64,000 bases of DNA from Isoetes taiwanensis (lineage: Eukaryota; Streptophyta; Lycopodiopsida; Isoetales; Isoetaceae). Both the position numbers and the translations under genes were made by a program. How positions within the stretch are numbered: the first letter of the stretch is position 1; each line of letters begins with the position of its first letter. A model generated the notes under the pieces. The model did no database searches and was not told where the DNA came from. It saw only the letters and a program-made list of their open reading frames with translations. Shown here piece after piece: positions 31,549-43,500 of the stretch. The DNA lies in contig JAJEKV010000002.1 in assembly GCA_021234155.1 (NCBI GenBank), positions 25,350,617 through 25,414,616 on the forward strand. Reading direction: 5' to 3'.

Positions 31549-34500
31549 CTATTGGAGAACTCTAAAAGGCATGCTTAACTCCGGAATGGATTCATAATCA
31601 TTACTTGACATGTTTGTGATCACCGTCGCGCTCTTTTGTGCTTTTAGGGCCTTGAGGTGCTCACCACCTGCTGCCAACAAAAGGCTTTTAATATGCTGCC
31701 TCTGTTCTTTTGCACTTGACGTCTTACGCAGGGCATTTTCAAATGCTGCCAGTGCTTCTGCAGTAACAGAAGGAAGTCCCAATAGAACCTAGAACAAGAG
31801 GTTCAATCAGTAACTCATAAATGATGCCGCATATCAAATTCAGCAACCGAAGGACCAGGAAGCACCTGCCGTGGAGCAGAGGAACAACTAGATAGTTGCA
31901 TGAATATATCTCTAAAAAGACCAAGTAACTCAGCCTGTGCTACAGCATTTGACTCCAGTGTTAGGCCTTGAATTAGAGCCATAAGCATATCCTTCCCAAC
32001 CACTTCATGGAGCTGCGTGTCGCCGCAGCTACCTGCAAAGTTTGCTATTGCTCCGCAGAATATGATACTTTTATGTACAGCTTCACTATCTGGCCATTTA
32101 AGGGACTCAACTGCAAGCTGTAATGCAGCTGATGCTGCATCTGTATACTGAGACAGAAAGCTGCGAGAATGGATGCACCTTTGTCAATTAGACAAATTCA
32201 TGATATACAATAAATAAGACCACTAGTGATGAGATTTCTACTCACACAATCATACTACTATGTCCAAACAATGTAACTCCATCATTCCCGCTCTGGGGTG
32301 CATCTGCTGAAACTGGCTGTAATTGATTAAAAGGTGATGACGCCAAAACAGCAAGTAAATTGCAAGTTTCACGTGTTAAATCTCTTAACAACTTCTCTTC
32401 CATCAGTTCTGTCTTTAAACTGCCATCATTACTGACAGCATACATCAAGGATGTTTGAGGTGCACCTTCCGTTAGAAGATTATTCCATGCATTTTGTAAA
32501 ACCTTCTGGCAATGAGTCAGTACCGAGGGTAAGAAGCTACCCAGCCACAAGCCCCACTTTGGCTGTGGGCATGACTTTACAAGTGGAATTATGAATAAAT
32601 GGATTAATAAACGAAGATGGCGAAGTTCCATATGCTGCAAATTTTCAAGCAGGCCTGAAGCCAAAGCACTGGCCCGCCCATCAACATCATCGAAAAAGGA
32701 ATCCGCAACTCGTGAACAAGCAAGTCCCAATACACTATAACTGATAACAGCACATCAAAAGTAAGTGATGGACGGAAAAGTTTGCAAAAACTACACGTAC
32801 AATTCAATTTACATACCCACTATCACGTATGCCCTTCAGCCAATTGCGGATTTCCTCTTCTTTCCCTTCTGGATTATTAGGCATGTTAACATCCATTTGA
32901 CTGCTGTCAACCATAGGATTTGATCGTGATGTTGATTCTCCTAAAAGAGATGCCTGCTCAAATATACCCATAGCTAGTGCTGCACGAACCTGTGCAGGTA
33001 ACATGGAGAGTATGGGGGGAGAATACAGTGCATGAATACAGCGAAGCAACTGCAAAAAATAAACAATTTTTAACAAAGAAGACTGCCTGGAAAAGAAAAA
33101 GAAAAAACCGCTTCAAAATATAGTTCATACTTTTATTAATGGAGGAAGGATCCATGAGATATGAACAGACATTGGATGATATCTTGCTGGACCTGAAATT
33201 TCTACACATCTCCTAAGGCACTTCTCAAATAAGGTTATAGTGTGGAAAATAAACCACATTCCTCCATTAACCCTTGATTCCAACTCAGCAGAGGCATCCT
33301 TCATCAGAAGCATCAATAGGCCTCCAGGATCAGAAAGAAAGTGTTGCTGCCAGTCAAGTTGAATCCATTGGTCCCTCAATGGTCCAAGTAGCCACTCTAA
33401 GACAAGTTTTTGCTTTTCTCCGCTGCAACATAAGCACGCAATATTAACAGAAAGGAAGAAATGGGAAAGCATCCTCCTAACATTAGGCTACAAATCCGTA
33501 ATCAGATTGTTGGTAAAAAAAGTATTTGGAGGCTAGTTTGAATTGTAGTTTTTCCAAAGAGAGTCAACAACCATCTGTCCAATATAAAACATATTTTTAA
33601 TTAGCTAGTGACATCGGCAGCTAGAAGCATTGTTAATGGATGAAATATGCGTATGATGGTTGAATAATAACAACTCTTGAGCAGAAATTTGAGTTGAGGA
33701 ATAAAGACGGTTTTCCAGACGTTTAAAGAACTAATATGAGATGTTTACACAGATAACAAACGTATTTATGCTACCAAGGGTTTTGTGTATCACTTACAAT
33801 CCTATTGGATCTATTGGGTTCTAATGCACTTCATTTCCTAAGTGCAATATTGTAAGTGCACTATTGGATCATGTCTAATGCTAGTTTTGGACCACCAAAA
33901 TGGTACAAGCTGATGCTGAGCCTCTCAATTTCAAGTTGATCTCACTCAGAAAGGGTCATAGGCAAAGGGCAACTAACTACAAAGACACAGATGTTAAATT
34001 ATGTTATGTGCCCTTCATTCCTCAATAAAAGCTGCAAAAGTGCCACGTATTAAGAAATTGATGAAAATAGGCCTTGGTGGTCAAATGTATATAAAACCAG
34101 GAGCTGGCAAATGTTGAAACAGTAAGAGCGATCTCAGAATTTACTAAGCAATTAAGAATAGGTTTAGGATTTGAATTCCATGGAATTCAATTGCTCCTCC
34201 TTCCACAACATTTCAGAGAAAATCTAATGGATCGATCTGTTTGTCTGCATGCAAATCCATGAAAAGGCAATTAAGGCTGCAAAAATGTCTGCTGAAGAAA
34301 TGTTGATTCTATTGTTGCAGCAATTGAATAGCGGTGCAGGAGAACCAAATTCAAATTTAGCCAAATTACCCAAGTTCTCCTCGTTATCGGACTTCCATGC
34401 GTTTAGGCCAGTATTGAACTATTGTTCAACTTTTGTTTCATTTCGCGTTTTTCTGCACTAAAATATGGGTTACTCTTAGTTTGGGCTGTAGCATTTTTTA

Positions 34501-37500
34501 CTGCATGTTATCTCTCTAAAAGAGCTCCCACTCAAGCACTGAATTTAAAAACTCCATTTGGGATCTCTATGGAGTTAAGCCTGATATACCTCATCTTAGA
34601 CCGTTTGCTTGTGTAGGATATGCTGCTTATCATCAAGACAGGGCAGTGATCCAGTTGGCAAGAAAGTTCTTTTTGCAGTTGAATGCCCAAGAAATAGTGT
34701 AGCTCTCCAAGATTTGTCATGTCAAAGAACTCTCCAAATTGTTTTATCCCATGTTGAATCAACTTTAGAGAACTGCCTGTGACAATGAGATCATCTAAGT
34801 GGTTTCTGAACCGATTGAGACGACTTAGGAATCTCGCTATTCTGATTTGGCCAGTCCTCGGGCATATGCTACAATCAAAGTAATGTCATCATCATCATGC
34901 TTAACATAGAGACTAGAATCCGCACTGCTCCTTATAAAGTTTTTGTTCAACAAGTACCTATTAAGCTTGGAATACCAAGCTCTAGATGACTGTTTCAGCA
35001 TATATATTGCTTTGTTCAATTTGCGAACAAAATCGTTACCTTCATGCTTTTATCCGGATGGTTGCTCCAGATAGACCAACTCCTTGAGTTCTCCATTCAA
35101 GAAAGCGCTCTTCACACCAAGTTGTTATAACTTCCATCGAAATTGAGCTGCAAGTGATATGGCTAACCTCATTGTTTCATTTTGGCTACCAGAGCAAAGG
35201 TGTCTAAGTAATCTTCCCCTTCTCTTTGAGCAAAACCTTTTGCCACCAGCCTGGCTTTGTGCCTTTGAACAGTCCCATCTGAATTATACTTTAGCTTATA
35301 AACCCATTTACATCCAATGATATTTCTATCCTCCGATCTTGACACCAATTCCTATATATTGTTGATATTTCTATCCTCCGGTCTTGACACCAATTCCTAT
35401 ATAATGTTGATTAGTATGAATTTATGTTCATCCATTGCGTTCTTCCTTCCACTCCTTAGAACATCTAGCATCTTCAAACGATCACAAATATTGACAAAAT
35501 TGCATAGATGGGCTGTTGCACTTGTTTTGGACTCAATATTGCCTTGACTTCTTGTGAATGGCTAAGGTGCCACATGAATGGTGGTGGTGGTTTGTAAATG
35601 GCCTTTGTGCCCAAGGTGGTGGTGGTGGTGGTGGTGGCCACTGTTTCAGAAAATAAACCCACATTACCCACATTCTTCTTGAGTAGTCGTCCACTAACAA
35701 GAAATATAACGACCCACCAATGGATTTTGTTGGAAAAAGCCACAAAGATCAGCATGCACTTACTCCCAACAGTTTTTGTGCCCTAAATTCAGATTCTTGA
35801 TGAAATGGAGCTCTATGTTGTTTCCCAAGAACACAAGGCTCACGTACCTGTTTGTCATCATGGATTTGAGGCAAACCATGTACCTGTCCTTGCTGGGACA
35901 AGGTGCGCAACCTTCTATAACTCATATGGCCATACTTTTCATGCCAAATCTCTGATGGTTGCTGCTACTATATTGGCCTGATTTTGGGCAGGACAATCTC
36001 CAGTTTATATAAATTGCCTTCTCTTCTTGCATGGGCAATCACCTTCATGTTTCTTATCATCTTCATAAATCCTTCACTTGGCTGAAAAATTATTGCTTCA
36101 TCTTCATCGGGAAAAACTTTGAAACCCTTACGAATTATGCAAGCAATAGAAAGCAGATTCCTCTTTACATCCAATATAAATTTCGCACTTTGAAATGTCA
36201 CAATGCAAATTTCACATTTTGAAATGTCACAATAACGTCTCCTTCCACTCTTACATTTCCATCACCTTCTATTGCTAATGAGGAATTATGTCCTAAAAAG
36301 ATTTTATCTCCATAATACTTTGTGAGCTTTGAGAAAAGATTACATGAGTCGCGTAGGCATTATCCAAACAAGCAACGCACCTATCAGATTTGTATCTTAC
36401 ATGATCAACCTCATGTACAAACATTGCAAAATCTTGTACATCCATAAAGGTTTGTTCTCCCGAGCTTGATGGCGACCCTTCGAAAAGGTAATGGAACACC
36501 TTTTAAAGTTTCATCTTCAATATACTCCTTTTTAGAGGGCAATCATTCACCACATGGCCAATAGCATTTGATATTCTTGTTTGATATTCCTCTTGGAGTA
36601 AGAACTCCAGCATTCACCTCCTCTATTTATATGGCCTCTTTCATGGCCTCTTCCTCGTTGAGGCTGATGAGATTGAAAATCAGTTTTGGCCATACCTTCT
36701 TCTTGGTGTTAAAAATTTCTCCAAATTCCTCTATTCCTGCTCCCCCTACTTCTTGATTGGCTAAAATTTCTTCTTGGTTGGATGCAATTAACGTGCTCTT
36801 TTTGTTCCACGATTTGTGATCTCAAAATCTTTTGCTGAAGGGCTGCAGCAAGCTCTTCAAAGCTAGACTCATTCTCCCGTGCTTGAAAAGCATCAAGAAA
36901 ATGATCATAATCAGGTGCTCCCTGGTATATGGCATTGAGCAGTTCGTCCTCTTCAACTTCATCTATGATAGAAGCCAAATGTGTAGCAATTTCTGTGATC
37001 TTCGCAATGAAGTCACTCACATCTTTACATTCCCTTGAAAAGTAAAGTTTATTGCTGTTTTGTTGATTTCCGAAAAGCGTTTGATACTGTTCCTTGGAAC
37101 ATGGAACAGGTTGTTCCAGAGGCTCAAAATGTTGGGAGGAACAGGTTGTTCCAGAGGCTCAAAATGTTGGGGCTTTCTCACGAGCTGATCTGGGCAGCAT
37201 TGACATTATACGAGAACATAATAGGTAGAGTGAAAATAGATGGGCAGTTTTCAGAGGAAGTTTTCAGTACAATTGGGGTTAAACAAGGGCATCCCCTCTC
37301 TCCTACTCTATTTGGACTTTACATTGACGAGCTTGAAAACTTTGTTCAGTCCTTAGGCGGAGAAGGCTCCATGCTTGCTCAGGAATGCATCCCATTTTGC
37401 TTTATGCGGATGATGTGGTTCTAATCTCACCATCTCCTCAAGGGCTCCAAAAACATTTGGCTGCCCTAGAAGCCTTTTGCAAAGATAGAAAGCTGCAAGT

Positions 37501-40500
37501 AAATCTCTACAAGACCACAGTGATGGTATTTAATACCTCTTGGAAAAATTGGAAAAATAACTCTTCTACTTTCCAAGGACAACCTATAGAAATTGTTCCT
37601 ACGTACACCTACTTAGGTCTTGAGTTTGCGGGCCATCTTTTCAGATTGAGGGAGGCTGGTCAGGCAAGGATTGCAAAAGGATATGCTTCTCTTGTACAGC
37701 TAGAAAAACAGTGCTACCAACTCCATTTCCAAGATGTTCATACAAAGCACTTCCTGTTCGACACGGTGGTGAAGCCGGCAGCTTTATACGGTGCATAAAT
37801 ATGGGGAGTTGACCTACGAGCCGATGACTGGGGTCAACTGGAGAGGCTCCAAATTTCTCTTCTTTCTAGAATGATTAGAAGCAAACATTCTGTACCCCAT
37901 GATATAATGCTTGCTGAATTAAATGCGAAACCTCTGAAGGTTGAAACTGCCTTTCAAATAGTGACTTATTTACATAAGTTACGCCATTTTGGACAGTCAC
38001 AAGAAGGTCAAAAAAGACTTCCCTGATTGGCATATGTGTCGTCTAAAACATTGGCAGACCAAGGTAAGCGCTGTTGGTTCTCAAGAACATCTAAATTGTT
38101 TGAGGAGATGGGTTTCTCTATGGGAAATATCCCACCTTTTCAATTTTACTCAGCAAGAAGTCGATCAGCTTATACGCCATGACTTGGAGTATCTTTATGT
38201 TTCAAATACATGGGCAAATCCCGTGAAAGATCTGCCTACTAAAAAGAAATTCTATAAGGATAACTTCCTAAATATATCAGGGGATGGTTTCATCATAAGG
38301 CCTGGATATTTAGATATTGATCTGCAGAATAAAGTGAGATACTCTATGGGGCAGTTTAGAGTGTCAACTCACCAGTTGGAGATTTGAGGTTGGTAGGGCA
38401 AAAAATATTAGTCGTGAAGATCGGAAGTGCCCAATGTGCGATCTGAATATGGTTGAGTTAGAAGAACATTTTATTTTTACCTGCCCAACCTACTACATTA
38501 TTAGAGGCAGATATCACTGTCTTTTTAGAGACCCCACATCTCTACGACAGCTAGCAGAATATTACGATCAGAAATGTGTATCTCACTTTGTATATGAACT
38601 ATCTCTAGAAAGGGGAGATATTCTCAAACAAAAGAATCCAACGGGCCTGAAGCAAACAGAAATAACTAATTTCTTTTCATCTGAGTCAAACCATGATAAG
38701 ATGATAGTGGACTCATCACAGAAGAGGAAATATCCTGACCCTAAAGGGGTGACTTTGGCACTGTCTAAGAAGATAAAACAATCAGCAGCCATGAAACATA
38801 AAAAGTCTTTCCAGAAGAGGCCAAGCATCAAGCATCAAAGCAAGCCAAGAAGAGGTATTATGAATTACTTAGCAGTCACAGGAACGAATGGGCTATCTCC
38901 ATCAAACCCTATCTGAGCAGATTCTTAGATTTTCAATTGTTAAACTTAATGTTTTTGTTTCCATACTTTAGATAACAGGAGGGTTTTCCTCCTGGAGGTC
39001 TTGAATTCTGTCTGTGTTATGGTCTCATAGACCCTTCGGGTCTTACGTAGACGTTAATAAATTTTTCTTTCTTTCTTTCTTTAACTTTAGATTGTCAAGC
39101 TGATTGTTAAGTTGATTTCCTGACAACTGCTTCCTTGTATGATTCTTTGTCTCACAGATTTGATGAAACTTGCGCCAACCTTCACTAGCACTTTTCACTC
39201 CAAGCATGTGCCTTCGCATGGAATCATCCACTGCAAGTTTGATGAGGAACAGGGCCTTTTTATTCAACTTCTGACATTTGCCATCTTCATTTTGGTCTTC
39301 ACCAGCTACTACATCCCAAACTCCAGCAAGATCAAGTGCCAAAGTCATCTTCTCCTTCCAAATGGAGCAGTTCTTCTCTTTAAGCAAGAACTTCACTCAT
39401 GAACCCTTTTTCCAGGCTGTCCACTGTGAAAACAGAAATTTCTTCTAGTCAAGGCTACAAATCTGCAAACTCATGATCTATCTTCAACATGCAGGGGAAT
39501 ATGCAAGTTGCTGCAACAAATCTTTCAGATTTTGATACTCAAGGGCTGCTCTTAGCTTGGTTAACATGCATGCAACTTAGCATAATAAAGGGATGCTTGT
39601 CTCTAATTTCAAACACAAGTTAGGGTTAAAATCTGCTCTGTTTTCCACAAGGCAGATACAATACTTCCTCTCCTGCACGGAATGAAGCGTCCAAGGATGC
39701 CAACACTGCTCTGGTACCAAACGTTGAGTGGAGAAGGTGATCTGAACAGCAAAACACAATAGAGAGAGGAGGAGACGCAACAAGCAAGAAAGGAGGAGCA
39801 AGAAACTTGTGTATTGCGCTAACTCATAAGATGATACATATGTGTGCCAAGTCCTTATGTTGAGTGGCAAATAGAGAAAAAAAAGGCTTTTTTTTTTTTT
39901 TTTTTCTTTTTGGGGTTGGGGGCATGGGCTAATACAAAATGTCCCATGGGGTACAACATTAAATTACACGTTATGACTCAACATATCCAACATATCACAT
40001 TATACTATTTTAACAGTACCCACTGACGTTATGACTTAACATATCCAACATATCACATTATACTATTTTAACAGTACCCACTGACATGACTAAAATATTT
40101 CAATTTCAGTTTCAGTTTCTGAATCTGTTCAAGTTTCTCAAAATGCCTGTGCTGCTTTTGAACCTTTTCATTTATTAGATTATCCTACACATTCATCACC
40201 AACTTCCTCTTTAACAATTCATGAACTCAACCAAGTAGATGAGATGGAGTATTTACAATCTCCTATAGATCTTTCACTAATATATGATCAAAGTCCTCAA
40301 TGACCTAGCAGTTCCAGATCCTCCTTTGCTTAGGAGATCAGGAAATTCTCTCTCAGCTCTGAAAAGGTTGGTACAGAAAAAAAAATATTGTATCCTTATG
40401 GACTCTCTCCTTAACTGCTGTAGAATGTGGTTCATAAGCACTATCTAGTCATAAATGCTAACAATCAAGCTGACTAATTGACAACTCTAAATGTTAACAG

Positions 40501-43500
40501 CCAAACTAATCACAGTACTGCTTGACGGTTAAAATATATATCACCATGCCACTATGACTCATGGGGCTTGTAGCGATAACTTTGAAAAGCTAATGTGCTT
40601 TCATGACTGACAAAGCGGTTTTCTCTGTGCACCAATTCTAAGAGTGTCGGTGTTGTAGGAATAACTTAAAAAGCTGATGTGCTTTCATGACTGAAAATGC
40701 CTCGCTACCTGTGCACCAACGTTAAACAGTGTAGTAGGTCATCTTTAAACAAGCAACATGGACACTAATCTTACAGACGTCAATCATTCCCTGATACCCC
40801 CTTATCGAATGACAAATAATCATCAAATGAAGGAGAATTACCCAGCTGCTATACTGGCAACAAGCAATGCTTCACCAAGTAAATTATATTCACCACGTAG
40901 AAGAAGACCCTTTTGCTGTAGATTTGTCATGGTCTCGGCAATCGCCTGGATTACAATAAACATGACTAAATGCAGATTCATCTCAAATTTAAAACCTTAA
41001 GGAACAGATTACCTCCATATGGGGCAGAATTGTTAGACCTGCTGACCTAGAGATACGAAGAAAGGATGTGCAAACTTGTAACCTCACTCTTCCAATACTT
41101 AAAGAGGAAGTTTCCTGCAAAAGACACACTCATCAAATAGGTACTAACACAAAAAACAAACAATATTGAGCAGTTTGCTCATCACTTACTTTCAACTGTA
41201 TTGGCATCGATGTCAAAAGGATAAATAGTTTTTGAAGAACAGGAAATATAGCAGATGGCGCATGCTTCAAATACGGCCCAATTGCGTCAAAATGCTGTCC
41301 ATGAAGTTCAATAAGAGCAGGATCTTTCCACTCAATTGACAACAAAAGATGCAATAAACCTGACAATATCAAAAGAGCACCTTAGTGTCTGTTAAAATAG
41401 ACCAAAATACTAGACACACAATAGTTTGAAAGTGTGCTGGAAAGACCACATTAACATACTCTCCATTATTGTCTGGAACTCTGTCTGTGAGCCAAACTCA
41501 GTAGCCATTACAGAATCAGGAACAGACAACGTCACTGTCTCTAGCATCATCCTTGTGCACTCCAAATGTATGAGCTCCTGCAATGTCAGTTGGGATTAGA
41601 AACCAGGAACTTTGGGATGCAACTCTGTTTTGCAATCAGGAGCCTTTAATGAACCTTTGTAATTTGTAGATGCATTTAGAAACGGGTCTTTTACAAATGT
41701 TAATAATCTTAACAAATTTTAATTAACTCTTCTTTCCTTCTTTCTTTCTGTGCCCTAAACGTATACTAGCCATGACGAACTGATGTAATACTTGGTCTCA
41801 TAGACACAAGGACTCTTCCACGACGTTATGGCTAATATTGCGCAGACATGTCATCCCAAATCCCAGGTCCCAAGCATTTAGGTTAAAAGGGTTCTATAGA
41901 TCCACGGAGTCTTCCACAACGTCGCACCTAATACTAAGCAGACATATCCAAATCACAGGTCCCAAGCTTTAAGTTATAAGGGTTCTATTATAAACACAGC
42001 ATAGATGGTGGAAATCGAGCAGCCATAAAGCAATCAGAGAGGTAGAATCAATAAAACTAAATTATTTCAAATGTCCAAACCAGCTCTATCTGCAAACGTC
42101 CAAAATGAACCCTTAACTCTACTTTGACCATTTAACAGTTACTAAAGCTAGTGATCCCTTTACATAAATCTCACGGGACTCACTCAGAATTGGGCTATGT
42201 ACAAGGAAAAAGCATCTAAAATTAGAACATAACCTGCTCGTGCATGCCTATACATATACAATTGAACGAAGTCTAGAGAGAAATGTGGTACATAGAAAGA
42301 CCAGTCTAATGTTGCTATACTTGCATATGAACCAAATAACTTGCAAAAACTAAATTCATAAAGAGACTTGGTCTCACAGATTTTGTACAACTGCCAAATT
42401 TAGACTCGTTAATAAAGTAAATCCTTGTAATCTACATGTAAAAGAGGGACTACTAGTGCTCAAAAACCTGACTAAAGCAAAGGTTTTAACTCGGAAAAAG
42501 GACTTTACACAATCTAGCTGAATCTTGTCTACTTGGCCAACACATTTTTCAATCGGAGTTATTCAAAGGGGCCACAGTAATATAAGTGATGTTGGCAATT
42601 TTCTACAGGGTGGACAGGTGTTCAACATTCTTCTATAGCAGCGCATGATGTTAATGAGAACAGAAGAATGCTGGATACCTTATTTTTATATACTCCAAAA
42701 GGCAACATATGCTTTGTAATGGTGTAATAAATGACATTAATGATTGCAAGTGCCGAAGAAGCCACAAAGAAACCTACAGAATATCGTCTTTTGAATACTG
42801 TCATACCTTATATGCATGTCCAGTGTAAATCATGCCAAGCATGACGTGCCTAACGTTTTGAATCAGTATCTATTTAGTGCCTAGTCATGAATTACTTATA
42901 ATAACACTAACACTCTAATTAATTCATAATCCACACAATCAAATTTTGTATTGCATCAAATCTTAGAAATAAGGGAGAACGAAGGTTTGTTACCTGAGCA
43001 GATGCCTTCAAGGGATTCGCAACTTTCAAAGATGCACCAAGATGAAAGCTTACTTTTGCCATTGTTGCATTGGGGTGTTGATGAGATATCAATCTTATTA
43101 AATCTATCTGCAAAAAATTATGAAGTATCCTCATCGAAGCTCAATGGATCTGATTGACAGCAAACTCAAAAGACGGAAATATTTTATTAACTCCATGGCA
43201 CATTCCAAGACTTCCTCTGAATCCACACTCTCTACAAGAGTTGATCATGCAAAATTGTGTGGGAAATATTTTGATTTCAGATCTACACTTAAATGCATGA
43301 ATCAATAGATCATTGGTTTAAGATCGTTATATCACAATTGTATCAAAACATTATAACCATGCTGATCCACTTTCATATTGCCTCACGACAAATTTTATTC
43401 CAAATATCCAGTTTAAAATTGCAGGAAGCAAGGAGTATAAGTACGCCACACATGACTTGCTGCACATGAAGACATAAACATAGATAAGAATCCATACCAG

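Larger units (their letters stand above)
37043..39082 (+). mobile_element. LINE, 5'-truncated, inserted in Copia gag
   Basis: A plus-strand non-LTR retrotransposon about 2.04 kb long. It begins inside reverse transcriptase ([12 protein letters not shown]) and has [19 protein letters not shown] and an intact YADD ([11 protein letters not shown], about 37390-37425). It ends with a C-x2-C...H...C zinc region (38428-38500) and a basic tail. The 3' UTR ends with GGTCTCATAGACCC and a (TTTC)n tail at 39064-39082. Several frameshifts separate the pieces. The target duplication is at most a couple of bases, since the Copia flanks nearly abut. Confidence 0.8.
34500..39980 (-). mobile_element. Decayed Copia retrotransposon split by a LINE
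   Basis: It lies in HASTY intron 16, in the same orientation as the gene. From right to left: a primer-binding site TGGTACCAGAGC (39708-39719, one change from the usual initiator-tRNA-Met site), Gag (39083-39396 and 36709-37042), a GAG-pre-integrase-like stretch (35968-36201, with [12 protein letters not shown]), integrase scraps (35474-35755), and reverse transcriptase pieces (34837-35019, with [14 protein letters not shown]; 34532-34762, with [14 protein letters not shown]). Frameshifts and stops are many. The LTR borders are not resolved, and the left LTR was not recognised. Confidence 0.75.

Noticed and set aside
35474-35755. Proline- or threonine-rich frames around 35.6 kb
   Set aside because: Produced by the GGT microsatellite inside the dead Copia integrase.
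37989-38387. LINE C-terminal frame as a host gene on the plus strand
   Set aside because: It is collinear with reverse transcriptase upstream and a LINE 3' UTR and tail downstream.
42184-42800. Short frames in HASTY intron 12 as extra exons
   Set aside because: Exons 12 and 13 already join in phase and in agreement with the family; no conserved block is missing there.
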